Source: Bacteroidales bacterium (GTDB lineage: Bacteria; Bacteroidota; Bacteroidia; Bacteroidales; P3). Taken from it: a stretch of DNA of 64,000 nucleotides. The stretch is taken from NCBI GenBank assembly GCA_017522105.1, contig JAFXAA010000027.1, positions 50,096-114,095 on the forward strand, read 5' to 3'. The position numbers and the translations under genes were made by a program. Below, in pieces: positions 7,981 through 17,132 of this stretch; position 1 is the stretch's first letter, and the number at the start of each line of letters is the position of its first letter. Below the pieces are notes generated by a model. That model was not told the DNA's origin, did not search any database, and saw nothing but the letters and a program-made list of their open reading frames with translations.

Positions 7981-8747
7981 AGGCTGTCGGTTGTCATGGG
8001 CTTCAGGCTGTTGAATGCCTCGTAGCAAGTGAAGTCGGGATGTATGGGTACCACGCTGACGTAGCCGTTGTTCAACGCCCACTCGTCGCTTGTCTCGTCG
8101 GGGTTGTCGCAGATAAACTTGCCAGTCAGCCACCAGTATGGGCGCCCTTGGGGGTCTATACGTTTCTCGAAGCTGTCGCGCCATTGGGCTTTGGCCTCGT
8201 GGCATATCTTGATGCCTTTGATGGCGCCTGCGTCAAGCCGCGGTATGTTCACGTTGAGCGACACGTCGGTGGGCAGGCCATGCTTCAGCACGTAGCCTAT
8301 TATGTGGCGCACAGATGGCAGGCAGCCCGAGAAGTCGGCTTCGGGGTTGTGGTTGAGCAAGGAGAAACCTATGCTGTCAAGGCCGAGAGTCGTAGCCTCG
8401 ATGACGGCACCCATGGTGCCGCTGTAGAGCACGTTGATGGAGCTGTTGCTGCCGTGGTTGATACCTGAAAGCACAAGGGCTGGCTGGCGGGGGCAGAAGT
8501 ACTCCACGGCCAGCTTCACGCAATCCACTGGGGTACCGTCGCAGGCATATATGCTGCGGTACTCTTCCTTCTTGACCTCGTGCACTCGCAACGGGCGTGT
8601 GGTGGTCAGGCTGTGGCTCTGGCCCGAGGCGTTGGCTGTCGGAGCCATGACAACCACATCGCCAAACTCCATGGCCACCTCCACAAGAGCCCTCAGGCCT
8701 TTGGCGGCGACGCCGTCGTCATTGGTTATCAGTATCAGGGGCTTCAT
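7977..8747 (-). CDS. surE: 5'/3'-nucleotidase SurE
   Basis: Metal-dependent nucleoside monophosphatase of the survival protein E family, 256 residues. The N-terminal metal site NDDG (ILITNDDGVAAKGL, about 6-19), the MAPTANASGQSHSLT segment (about 35-49) and the SGINHGSNSSINVLYSGTMG motif (about 95-114) match the family. It is 4 bp from the DUF4340 gene upstream and overlaps the small membrane protein downstream. Its exact role in Bacteroidetes is not settled; stationary-phase nucleotide turnover is the known family role. Confidence 0.95.
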   Translation of the reverse strand: MKPLILITNDDGVAAKGLRALVEVAMEFGDVVVMAPTANASGQSHSLTTTRPLRVHEVKKEEYRSIYACDGTPVDCVKLAVEYFCPRQPALVLSGINHGSNSSINVLYSGTMGAVIEATTLGLDSIGFSLLNHNPEADFSGCLPSVRHIIGYVLKHGLPTDVSLNVNIPRLDAGAIKGIKICHEAKAQWRDSFEKRIDPQGRPYWWLTGKFICDNPDETSDEWALNNGYVSVVPIHPDFTCYEAFNSLKPMTTDSL

Positions 8748-9811
8748 TCTATGTCAAGTTTGGTGTCAGCCCCGAGGAAATAGCTGGCGGGCTGAAGTAT
8801 GTTGTCGAAGACATGGTACTGGATTAGCACCGTGTCTGTCTTGTCCAGAATGGCATAGAGGCGGTTCACGTCGAAGGTCTCGTACATGTCGGCGTCGGGT
8901 ATCGTCTCCAGGTCGTCCGGGTTCACATATTTGATGTATGTGTACAGTTCGCGGGTTGTGCCTGCCGTATCGGTGATGTGCAGTATGGTGCGCGGGGTAC
9001 CTGCCAGGCTGCTGTCCCTGCTGTTGGGCACTATGGTGGCGAACTCGTCGAAGTTCAGCCATGTGAACGACGCTATCAGTGCCGCCACCCTCAAGGTGTC
9101 GAAGGCCGGCACCTTGCTGCCGCCCACTATCAGGTCAAAGTCCTCGCCGTTGTTCACCACGGCGAACGACTCGCTTTCGTTGGCCGGAATCTCCAGCTCT
9201 ATGCGTGCTATTGCTTTGGGGTCAAGGTCTACGATGGTGTGGCTGCGCCATTTCAGCGGGTCGGTGACGAAGCGCGGAGTCAGGAATCCGCGGAAGCCGG
9301 GTATGTGTATCACGCACGGCGCCTTGTCGCCCTCGCGGAACATGTAGCTGCCAAGCATGTCCTTGGTCTCACGGCCTACAAAGTAGGTGGCGGTGAGCTT
9401 CTCGTGCGGGAACAGCTGCAGGCGTCCGCCGAACCAGTTGATCCTTGGCACGCGCTGGTACACCTCAACCTTTATGGCACGGGCTGAGAGATTCTTGATG
9501 ACCGTGGGCACGGCATTACGGTTCACCTGCTGCCTGATGCGCATGGTGTGCAGCGTTTCAAGGAAGAGGTCAACCATGGGCTGGTTGGCCGGATACTTGC
9601 CGTCCACCACCCAGGCCGAGTCGCCGGTGCGCGTCAGCAGCACCTCATTCTCCTGCTTGTCGGCAAGGAATATGCGTGTGATGGTACTCACATCCTCAAT
9701 GTGGTAGTCCTGCTTAAAGGTGGCCTTGCGCGATCCCGTGATAGCCACCACCACGGCCGCGATGCCTATTGCCGCCACTGCGGCGATGATTATTATGTTC
9801 TTATTTTTCAT
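8744..9811 (-). CDS. DUF4340 domain protein, partner of the GldFG ABC unit
   Basis: Membrane-anchored 355-residue protein. One N-terminal transmembrane helix (NIIIIAAVAAIGIAAVVVAI, about 4-23) is followed by an extracytoplasmic region with the DUF4340 pattern (SAWVVDGKYPANQPMVDLFL, then GKP-like glycine/aromatic strands FVGRETKDMLGSYM). DUF4340 genes normally sit beside ABC permease/GldG genes, as here: the GldFG fusion ends 31 bp upstream. The job of DUF4340 is unknown; a periplasmic component of the ABC system is inferred. The end overlaps surE by 4 bp. Confidence 0.8.
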   Translation of the reverse strand: MKNKNIIIIAAVAAIGIAAVVVAITGSRKATFKQDYHIEDVSTITRIFLADKQENEVLLTRTGDSAWVVDGKYPANQPMVDLFLETLHTMRIRQQVNRNAVPTVIKNLSARAIKVEVYQRVPRINWFGGRLQLFPHEKLTATYFVGRETKDMLGSYMFREGDKAPCVIHIPGFRGFLTPRFVTDPLKWRSHTIVDLDPKAIARIELEIPANESESFAVVNNGEDFDLIVGGSKVPAFDTLRVAALIASFTWLNFDEFATIVPNSRDSSLAGTPRTILHITDTAGTTRELYTYIKYVNPDDLETIPDADMYETFDVNRLYAILDKTDTVLIQYHVFDNILQPASYFLGADTKLDIE

Positions 9812-9841
9812 ATTCTTAAGCTGATCACTTGTCGCTAAACC

Positions 9842-12310
9842 CTACTTGCGGTACTTCTTTCTCCTTGCTATGGCTATGGCGCCGCCTGCCAGCGCCAGCA
9901 GGGCCACAGGCAGCGCAATGTTGAGTATCTGGTATTTGCTGCGCTCTTCCTTGACTTTCATCACGTCAAGCTTGCGCAGTTTTATGTTGCGCGAGCGCGA
10001 TGCCATAAGCCCCTCGTCGCCCACCAGATAGTTCACTGCATTGAGCAGCAGGTCTTTGTTGGCATACTGCGTCTGGGTGTAGAAGTCGTAGCCCATGGGC
10101 AGCACAGCACCCTCGGCGGCGATGAAGCGGTTGCGCACCACGTCGCCGTCCGATATTACAATCATCTTTGTCTCCTCGCTCTCGCTGCGGAAGCCCATAG
10201 CCTCCTGCGCCATGAAGTCGGGCGACAGGCGGTTGCGCCACGCCGAGCGGAATGTGCCCTCCAGCAGCACCGCTATGGGTAGCGAGCTGCGGTTGTAGAG
10301 GCGCCGGTCGGGCTCTGCCTGTGCGTCGGCCAGGTCTACCATCACCGGCGCGTTCTTCACCCTTGTGTATTCCGACGTGGTCAGCAGCACAGTCTTCTTC
10401 ACATCGTTGTCAATGAGGTCTATGGTACTCACAAAGTCGGTCTTTATCAGGTCGAGGTTCCTCACTATCGGATGCTCGCTCAGCGGCACTATCTCGGGGA
10501 AGTAATACCACGGGCGGAACTCAAACTGAGGCTTCTCGCCCACCATGCCCACCTGTATCGGTATCGGGCGGCAGCGTATGTCCATCACCAGGTCGGGGTT
10601 GACGCGCACGCCGTAGGTGAACAGCATCTCGTCTATGCCCAGCGGCAGCCGTGTGGCTATATACTGCCCGCGCGACGCCAGGCTGTCGATGTCGGCGTCG
10701 GTGGCGTCGAGCAGCCACAGCACCTTGCCGCCATACATGATGTACTGGTCCAGTATGTACTGGTCCTGCTCGCTGAAAGGCTGCGTGGGCTTGGCCACAA
10801 TGAGCAGGTCGTAGAGGTTGTAGAAGCGGTAGCTGGAGTCCTTCTCGCTCATGCGGTGGGCCGTCAGGCTCTGTATCTGGCCGTCAATGGTCACATACTC
10901 CAGGCTGTAGAACTCCTGCAGCGCCCGCTGGAAGTCGTAGAGCACAGGCCCCGTCAGCTCGCCGTGACCCTGCAGGAAGCCTATGCTGCGCTTCTCGCCG
11001 CGCGCCAGGGCGCGTATGGCGCTGCTGAGGTTGTACTCCAGGTTCTGTATACTGTTGTTCAGCAGGTCGGCGTCGCTCACGTATTTTTGGTTCTGTATCA
11101 GCTGCACCGTGGTCTCGCGTCCTTTGTAGTACACGTCGGCCGCCGGTATCAGTATCTGCTGCGTCACCCCGTTCTCGCCCTTCACCTGTATCTGCGTGGG
11201 CTGAATGCCTTTCTGCGCCAGCTTCTGGTAGAACATCTGCTGCTCTTCGTTGTTCGCGAAGTTGTTGGGGTTGAAGAACTCGTAGTCTATGTTGCTGTTG
11301 TAGGCGCGGAACTGGTTGAGCATCTCCTTGGTCTCGCTCTGCAGGCGCTTGAAGTCCGCCGGGAACTCGCCCTCCAGGTACACGCGGAAGAGCACGGGCT
11401 CGTCAATGCTCTTGAGCATCGCCTTGGTGTGCTTCGACAGGGTGTAGCGCTTCTCCGCCGTCAGGTCGGCGCGCAGGAAGAGGTAGTTGCCTATGACGCT
11501 CACGGCAACCACTATGGCCACCGTGGCGCCCATCTCCAGCCAGTGGCTGCGGCGCAGGCTCTTGCGTCCTTTCCATCCGCCCCACATGCGGCTCTGCAGC
11601 ACCATGCGTGTGGCCATCAGGAACAGCGCCCCCACGCCGACGAAGTACAGCACGTCGCGCGTGTCCACCACGCCGCGGCTCATGCTCTCGTAGTGGTAGG
11701 CCGCGCCGAGCTTGCGCACGAAAAGCCCCGCGCCGCCCTGCACACCCATGTTGTACACCGACTCGAAGCCCAGGTAGATGGCCACGCACAGCACCGCCGC
11801 GGTGATGAATGCCACAATCTGGTTCTGCGTCAGCGACGAGCAGAAGATGCCTATGGCCGCGAAGGCCCCGCCGAGCAGCAGCAGCCCTATGTATGAGCCA
11901 GCCACGCTGCCGGTGTCCACGTTGCCCACGGGGTCGCCAAGGGCGTAGACGCTGAAGTAGGCCACCAGCGTCGGCAGCAGCGAGATGAACACCAGCGTCC
12001 ATGCCGCCAGAAACTTGGCCCACACTATCGTCCAGTCGCCCAGCGGCCGCGTCATGAGCATCTCCATGGTGCCCCCGCGGCGCTCCTCGGCCAGCGACCG
12101 CATGGTGATGGCCGGGATGAGGAAGAGGTAGAGGAAGGGCCCCGTCAGGAACAGTCCGTCAAGCCCTGCGTAGCCGTAGTCGAGTATGTTGTAGTCGCTC
12201 TTGAAGACCCACAGCGTCAAGCCTGTCAGCACCAGGAAGACGCCTATGGTCAGGTAGCCTATAATAGAGGAGAAGAATGCCCTCAGCTCTTTCTTGTACA
12301 AAGTCCACAT
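9842..12310 (-). CDS. Fused GldF-GldG-type ABC transporter membrane protein
   Basis: An 822-residue fusion of an ABC-2 permease and a GldG-like extracytoplasmic domain. Residues 1-240 are the GldF part: six hydrophobic segments and the ABC-2 pattern (MRSLAEERRGGTMEMLMTRPL, about 66-86). Residues about 270-800 are the GldG part with an N-terminal helix (VAIVVAVSVIGNYLFL), an IFT52-like domain (HGELTGPVLYDFQ; VLWLLDATDADID) and a C-terminal transmembrane helix followed by a basic tail. In Flavobacterium GldA, GldF and GldG are required for gliding; in Bacteroidales the function is unclear. No GldA ATPase is in the window, so it must be supplied elsewhere or lost. Confidence 0.85.
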   Translation of the reverse strand: MWTLYKKELRAFFSSIIGYLTIGVFLVLTGLTLWVFKSDYNILDYGYAGLDGLFLTGPFLYLFLIPAITMRSLAEERRGGTMEMLMTRPLGDWTIVWAKFLAAWTLVFISLLPTLVAYFSVYALGDPVGNVDTGSVAGSYIGLLLLGGAFAAIGIFCSSLTQNQIVAFITAAVLCVAIYLGFESVYNMGVQGGAGLFVRKLGAAYHYESMSRGVVDTRDVLYFVGVGALFLMATRMVLQSRMWGGWKGRKSLRRSHWLEMGATVAIVVAVSVIGNYLFLRADLTAEKRYTLSKHTKAMLKSIDEPVLFRVYLEGEFPADFKRLQSETKEMLNQFRAYNSNIDYEFFNPNNFANNEEQQMFYQKLAQKGIQPTQIQVKGENGVTQQILIPAADVYYKGRETTVQLIQNQKYVSDADLLNNSIQNLEYNLSSAIRALARGEKRSIGFLQGHGELTGPVLYDFQRALQEFYSLEYVTIDGQIQSLTAHRMSEKDSSYRFYNLYDLLIVAKPTQPFSEQDQYILDQYIMYGGKVLWLLDATDADIDSLASRGQYIATRLPLGIDEMLFTYGVRVNPDLVMDIRCRPIPIQVGMVGEKPQFEFRPWYYFPEIVPLSEHPIVRNLDLIKTDFVSTIDLIDNDVKKTVLLTTSEYTRVKNAPVMVDLADAQAEPDRRLYNRSSLPIAVLLEGTFRSAWRNRLSPDFMAQEAMGFRSESEETKMIVISDGDVVRNRFIAAEGAVLPMGYDFYTQTQYANKDLLLNAVNYLVGDEGLMASRSRNIKLRKLDVMKVKEERSKYQILNIALPVALLALAGGAIAIARRKKYRK

Positions 12311-12373
12311 TTGCAGTTAATCCGTTGTTGCGTTGATACGTTTGTCTGGTTGGTGCTTTGGCGCATGCCAACT

Positions 12374-12420
12374 GTCAATAGCCTTTAATCAATAACCAAT
12401 AACCTATAACCCATAACCAT
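12374..12420. repeat. Short direct-repeat tract (AATAACC units)
   Basis: Five or six degenerate copies of an AATAACC/TATAACC heptamer fill the end of the gap between the M28-like gene and the gldFG fusion. Confidence 0.6.
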
Positions 12421-13925
12421 TACTTAATCCACCTGCGGTCGCGGCCCTGGTAGAGGCCTTCGCCCAGCTCCGCCACGGTCTCCGTCAGCAGTTGGGAGCA
12501 GATGGTCAGTATGCGCCGGTCTATGTTCTCCCACACATCGGTGGTGGTGTGGTTGTGGTGCATGCCGCGTGTGGTGGTGATGACCACCGACGGTATCTTG
12601 GCCGCGTCGAAGGCGCGTGCGTCGCCGCGCAGTCCCTTGGGCTCGCCGCCGCGCACCGCGTTGAGGCGTCCGGCCACGGTGTCGCGGTCAAGCACCAGGG
12701 CCTCCAGCGACGGGTACTTGAGCCCGCCCATCACCGCCACGCTGTCGCCATAGCCTATGTTCTGCACGTTGACGAAGGCTTCGGCGCGCTTCAGCTGCGG
12801 ATAGAGTTCCACGAAAGCTCGCGACCCTGCGTACTGCTGCTCGCTGCCGCTGAAGATGACGAAGAGCACGCTGCGCCGCGGACGGTAGTCGGCCTGCGAC
12901 AGCAGGCGCGCTGTCTCCAGCACCGCCGCCACGCCGCTGGCGTTGATGTCGGCACCCGGGAAGAGGCATGTCTCGCCCTGCATGCCCGAGCCGTCCATGC
13001 TCGCGCCGACCACCACATATTCCTTGGCCAGGTGCCTGTCGCTGCCGCGCAGCAGGCCCACCACGTTGGCTGTGCGCGCGGCGGGGTTGTAGCGGGCGTT
13101 GACGTCGATCTCGGCCTTCTTCACCAGTGAGAAGCTCTGCACCGTGCGCTCCCGCTCAATGCGCGCCATGGCGCTGTCGAGCGGCGTGACCTGGTCGGCC
13201 ATGATCTCTCGGGCGCAGTCCAGCGTCAGCTGCAGGATGGGGAACGTGGCCATGTGCGGCAGCTCGCCGCACCATGTACGGGCCTGCACCTCGTAGGAAG
13301 GGCAGCTCGGGCTGACGTTCACCGCCAGCATGCCTATGGCGCCGTGCTTCTCCGCCGTGCGCGCCTTGTCGCGCAGCGTGGTGTAGTGGCTCGCCACGCT
13401 CTGCGGCAGCCCCAGCCCTTCGGGCACTCCGGTGAGCACGATGGCTATCTTGCCTTTGACGTCCACATGCTTGTACTCGTTGAAACGCTTGTCGTCCACG
13501 CCGTAGCCGCAGAAGACCATCTGCGCGTCCACGTAGCCGCGGCCCGTCACGCCGGCACAGCAGAACTCGTTGCCCAGCGAGAAGATGCGCCGCTCCTTGT
13601 CGCCCGGACGGTAGACGTTGAACTTGGCGTTCTCCACCTCGTTGCACTCCACCATGAACGGTATCTCCTCAAGCTGCTCCACGCCGTAGCGTCTCAGCAC
13701 GCGCTGCACGTAGCGCACCGCGCGGTCGTAGCCCTCGGTGCCCGCCAGGCGCCCACGGTAGGTGTCCGACGAAAGCTCCATCACGTGCTTCACCAGCGTG
13801 TCCTGGTGCACCGTCGGCATCGGCACCTCGTCGCGCTTCACCTGCTGACCCTCGTTCTGGGCCGACAGCAGCCCAACGCCCAAAAACAGCGCCGAGGCAA
13901 TGGTCAAGAAGTGTTTTTTACCCAT
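12420..13925 (-). CDS. Peptidase M28-like secreted protein with degraded active site
   Basis: Exported 501-residue protein (signal peptide MGKKHFLTIASALFLGVGLLSAQ). A PA-domain-like insert precedes an M28 zinc-aminopeptidase fold (about 290-490) with GADINASGVAAVLETARLL and a C-terminal HHNHTTTDVWENID. Key residues differ from the family: the usual AHYD metal-ligand motif reads ASMD, GADDDASG reads GADINASG, and the catalytic EE pair reads SE (FSGSEQQYAGS). The protein may therefore be inactive or bind metal differently. A TATCTTTG -7-like box on the minus strand (14010-14003) suggests its promoter, about 80 bp upstream of the ATG. A copy of the palindromic element separates it from the divergent wzz gene. 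Confidence 0.85.
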   Translation of the reverse strand: MGKKHFLTIASALFLGVGLLSAQNEGQQVKRDEVPMPTVHQDTLVKHVMELSSDTYRGRLAGTEGYDRAVRYVQRVLRRYGVEQLEEIPFMVECNEVENAKFNVYRPGDKERRIFSLGNEFCCAGVTGRGYVDAQMVFCGYGVDDKRFNEYKHVDVKGKIAIVLTGVPEGLGLPQSVASHYTTLRDKARTAEKHGAIGMLAVNVSPSCPSYEVQARTWCGELPHMATFPILQLTLDCAREIMADQVTPLDSAMARIERERTVQSFSLVKKAEIDVNARYNPAARTANVVGLLRGSDRHLAKEYVVVGASMDGSGMQGETCLFPGADINASGVAAVLETARLLSQADYRPRRSVLFVIFSGSEQQYAGSRAFVELYPQLKRAEAFVNVQNIGYGDSVAVMGGLKYPSLEALVLDRDTVAGRLNAVRGGEPKGLRGDARAFDAAKIPSVVITTTRGMHHNHTTTDVWENIDRRILTICSQLLTETVAELGEGLYQGRDRRWIK

Positions 13926-14249
13926 ATTTATATCTTTATATTATATTTATCGCATTGACATTTTGCCCGTTAGGCGCTCCGTGCGCCGCCGGGCCATCTG
14001 CACAAAGATACAAAATATTTTCCATGCGCCGAAAAAAAAGTGAAAAACCTCCGCCGCATCGCTCTTTTCGCTTTTTCCTCCCTTCCTTTGCCTCGACCAC
14101 ACTCTGCTTGCGTACCCCGTAGCGCTATCCGCCAAACGCCCCTCCGCCCGCGCCGATGCCCCGTGGCGGCTCCATCTTAATAGCCAATGTTTTGGATTAA
14201 AATAAATCAGAACCCTGTAAGGTGTCCATTGTCCCCCGTCCTCCATCGC

Positions 14250-14450
14250 ACCCCCTACGGAGCCCCCACGGCCAGGGTTCGTAGTTGCGTCGTCATTCCT
14301 CCGACGCCCCTACGGCCAGGGTGCGTAGTTGCGTCGTCGTTCCTCCGACGCCCCTACGGCATTTCTTCAGTAGTTCTTCAGTAGTTCTTCAGTGTTTGAC
14401 TGAAGAACTACTGAAGAAATGCCGTAGGGGCTCCGTTGCAACTCCGTGCC
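14250..14450. repeat. CCGTAGGGG/CTTCAGTAG palindromic element, copy B, with 44-bp tandem units
   Basis: The core palindrome (about 14352-14437) has CTTCAGTAG units and GTTTGA at the centre, the reverse orientation to copy A. On its left are two copies of a 44-bp unit (starting near 14268 and 14312); the first bases of a third copy (14356) form the start of the palindrome. Lies in the divergent gap between the M28-like gene and wzz. Confidence 0.85.
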
Positions 14451-14554
14451 GACAGGGTGGCGGCCCGCCCCCTCGCCCGGAATGGCGGCGTACATCCTCG
14501 GCAGCACGTCCGCCAGGCTGTGTGGGCAAAAAAATATCAGTGGAGTGCAATAAA

Positions 14555-14616
14555 ACACAATGTGTGCCGTTATTGGTAAGTGTTTTGTGCCTGTATGGGC
14601 TGAAACACATTGTGTT
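14555..14616. promoter_or_regulatory. Pair of CACAnTGTG dyads upstream of wzz
   Basis: ACACAATGTGT (14555-14565) and AACACATTGTGTT (14604-14616) are odd-centre palindromes that are reverse complements of each other at the core. Their centres are 50 bp apart, close to five helical turns, and 78 and 28 bp before the wzz start. This looks like a two-site operator, but no cognate regulator was identified. Confidence 0.5.
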
Positions 14617-14637
14617 GTAATCAATAAATAAAAGATA

Positions 14638-15522
14638 ATGGATCAAGAGAGTAACAAGAAAAAAGTGTCAACGTTTGACGCGCAGTCGGTGACCTCCGCC
14701 ACGGTGGCGTTCTTCAAACGGTGGTGGAAGCTGCTGACCATAGTGTTTGTGGCGGCGGCGATTATCTCCGCCGTGGTGTCGATGTTCATCAAGCCCATGT
14801 ATCTGTCCTATGGCATCATGATTCCCACCAACAGCAACCGCCTGTCGAAGGCCATCCTGGACTATGACTACAGCATGGACTTCATGGACTACGGCGCCGA
14901 GCGCGACTGCGAGTATGCACTGCAGGTTCTCACGTCGAAGCAGATGGAGCTGGCGGTGAGCAAGCGTTTCAACCTGGAACAGCGCTACAACATCAAGCCG
15001 TCGTCGCCGCACAAGCAATACGACATCGGCAAGAAGTACAACCGCTACCTGACCATCAAGCGCACCGACTTCATGGGCATCGAGGTGGCTATCATTGACC
15101 GTGACCCGCAGACGGCTGCCGACATCGTGAACTACATCATGGACAAGTATGACACGCTGTGCCACGAGATACACCGCGACCGTGCCGTCGACGCCGCCGT
15201 GGTGATGGATGCCGTGTGCGCCACCGCCGAGGACGAGCTTGATTCGGTGGCGGCAAGCGCCAAGGCCGACCCGTGGAAGGACTACCTGGTGAGGCGCAAG
15301 TGCAAAGAGCTGGCCCATCTGCAGGCGCGTGCCGTGCAGACCAACGTGGACAAGGACAAGCAGGTGCACTACCGCTACGTGGTGGACCGTGCCGTACCGG
15401 CCGACAAGAAAGACCGCCCGAAGCGCGCCCTCATAGTGCTGGGATGCAGCGTTGGAGCGTTGGTGGTGTGCATCTTCGGCCTTCTGCTGTTTGTGCCGCG
15501 CAAGGATGAGGATGAGGAATAG
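14638..15522 (+). CDS. Wzz-type polysaccharide chain-length determinant
   Basis: Inner-membrane protein of 294 residues with the Wzz/PCP layout: N-terminal helix (LLTIVFVAAAIISAVVSMFI, about 32-51), a periplasmic mixed domain, a coiled region, and a C-terminal helix (ALIVLGCSVGALVVCIFGLLLFV, about 264-286) followed by an acidic tail. It would set O-antigen or exopolysaccharide length. No kinase domain is present. The O-antigen ligase/polymerase gene starts 22 bp after its stop, which supports a surface-polysaccharide job. The region upstream carries two operator-like dyads. Confidence 0.8.
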   Translation: MDQESNKKKVSTFDAQSVTSATVAFFKRWWKLLTIVFVAAAIISAVVSMFIKPMYLSYGIMIPTNSNRLSKAILDYDYSMDFMDYGAERDCEYALQVLTSKQMELAVSKRFNLEQRYNIKPSSPHKQYDIGKKYNRYLTIKRTDFMGIEVAIIDRDPQTAADIVNYIMDKYDTLCHEIHRDRAVDAAVVMDAVCATAEDELDSVAASAKADPWKDYLVRRKCKELAHLQARAVQTNVDKDKQVHYRYVVDRAVPADKKDRPKRALIVLGCSVGALVVCIFGLLLFVPRKDEDEE

Positions 15523-15543
15523 CAGGTAGTCGCGTCTCAGTAA

Positions 15544-17031
15544 ATGAAGAAGTTGCTGGCCAATAAGGGTGTGGTGCTGGCGCTGTTGCTCACGGCGTTG
15601 TTCCTCGGAGTGTGTATGCACTTTGTGTTTGACGAGAACTATACCGTGCTGCTCCTGCCCGCCGCCCTGCTGATGATGTGGCTCTTCATGCTCTACCGCG
15701 ACGAGAGCCTGGCCTTGATGGCTCTCTTCACACCTTTTGCCGTCGACTTCGCCCTCATAGGCAACATGAGCCTGTCGATGCCGGTGGAGCCCATGATGAT
15801 AGTCTTCACCGTGGTGTTTCTTTTCCAGGAGACGCTCATGCACAGCTATGATAGCCGCGTGCTGCGACACCCGGTGAGCATCCTCATCATGCTGTCGCTG
15901 GTGTGGATGGTCTTCACGTCCATCGTGTCGCTGAAGCCGGTGGAGAGTTTCAAGTATACGGCGGTGCGCCTGTGGTTCATCATACCTTTCTTCTACGCCA
16001 CGGCGCAGAGCTTCCAGCGCGTGAAGCACATCAAGCTGTTCTATTGGGCCTATGCGCTGTCGCTGGCAGTGGTGGTGGCCATCACCACCGTCAAGACCAT
16101 GCAGAGCTATGGCGAGCTGCAGATGCTGCACCGCGTGATGCGTCCCTTCTACAACGACCACACGGCCTACGGCTGCATCATAGCCCTCATGCTGCCGGGG
16201 GCGGCGTACTTTGCCTTTGAGAGCAAGGCCAAAACGTGGCAGCGTGTTGTGTCGGTTGCGCTGTTTGCACTGTTGATCGTTGGCTTGTGGCTCAGCTACT
16301 GCCGCGCGGCGTGGCTCAGCGTGGTGGCAGCACTGTTTCTTTATGTGCTCATACGCCTGGGGGTGCGCATCAAGTGGATGCTCGCCGGCCTGGCGGTGCT
16401 CGTGGGGCTGTTCTTCGCCTTCAAGGGCGACATCATGTACCAGATGAGCAAGAACAAGCAGGACTCGTCGTTCGCCCTCGCCGACCAGGTGAAGTCGATA
16501 TCCAATATCTCCACCGACGCCAGCAACCTGGAGCGCATCAACCGCTGGGATGCGGCGTTCAGCATGTGGAAGGAGCAGCCCCTGACGGGCATCGGCCCGG
16601 GGGCCTACCAGTTCATCTACGGCCCTTACCAGAAGCCGGAACTGATGACCATCATCAGCACCAACGACGGCGACATGGGCAACGCTCACAGCGAGTACAT
16701 AGGCCCCCTGACGGAACAGGGCGTGCCGGGGGCGCTGCTGATGCTGGCTATCTTTGTGGTGACGTTCCTCACCGGCGAGCGCGTGTACCGCACGGCCGTG
16801 GACCGTCGTCTGGGCAACCTGGCATTGGTGCTGGCGGTGAGCCTCTTCACCTATTATGTGCATGGCATCCTCAACAACTTCCTCGACACCGACAAGCTCT
16901 CCGTGCCCTTCTGGGCTTTCACGGCGGCTGTGGTGGCGCTGGACATTGTCACGGAGAAGAAGCCTAAAGAGAAACGGGTGAGGAAGGGCACTTCGGCAAA
17001 CGCCGTTGAGGCAACGCCCGCAACTGTCTGA
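15544..17031 (+). CDS. O-antigen ligase/polymerase family membrane protein
   Basis: Polytopic protein of 495 residues with about 12 hydrophobic segments and the Wzy_C (O-antigen ligase, PF04932-like) core. The family region includes the CRAAWLSVV motif (about residues 253-261), a long periplasmic loop, and GIGPGAYQFIY...NAHSEYIGPLTEQGVPG (about 350-400). It would ligate polysaccharide to lipid A-core or polymerise repeat units; sequence alone does not decide between the two. It follows wzz directly. No other glycan genes are adjacent, so this is a detached pair rather than a full locus. The C-terminal tail is basic and disordered. Confidence 0.85.
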   Translation: MKKLLANKGVVLALLLTALFLGVCMHFVFDENYTVLLLPAALLMMWLFMLYRDESLALMALFTPFAVDFALIGNMSLSMPVEPMMIVFTVVFLFQETLMHSYDSRVLRHPVSILIMLSLVWMVFTSIVSLKPVESFKYTAVRLWFIIPFFYATAQSFQRVKHIKLFYWAYALSLAVVVAITTVKTMQSYGELQMLHRVMRPFYNDHTAYGCIIALMLPGAAYFAFESKAKTWQRVVSVALFALLIVGLWLSYCRAAWLSVVAALFLYVLIRLGVRIKWMLAGLAVLVGLFFAFKGDIMYQMSKNKQDSSFALADQVKSISNISTDASNLERINRWDAAFSMWKEQPLTGIGPGAYQFIYGPYQKPELMTIISTNDGDMGNAHSEYIGPLTEQGVPGALLMLAIFVVTFLTGERVYRTAVDRRLGNLALVLAVSLFTYYVHGILNNFLDTDKLSVPFWAFTAAVVALDIVTEKKPKEKRVRKGTSANAVEATPATV

Positions 17032-17132
17032 CCGTCGGGTTGTGGCGCTGGTGGTGACGGCGTAATGCCATTCTGGCCGATGCCGAATGTTTCAGTAATC
17101 CTGTATTTTTGGTAACAAACAACCAATAGCCG

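Noticed and set aside
14668-16863. Long minus-strand frame opposite wzz and the O-antigen ligase
   Set aside because: His/Gln-rich translation of antisense codons, no start signal, both sense genes clearly real.
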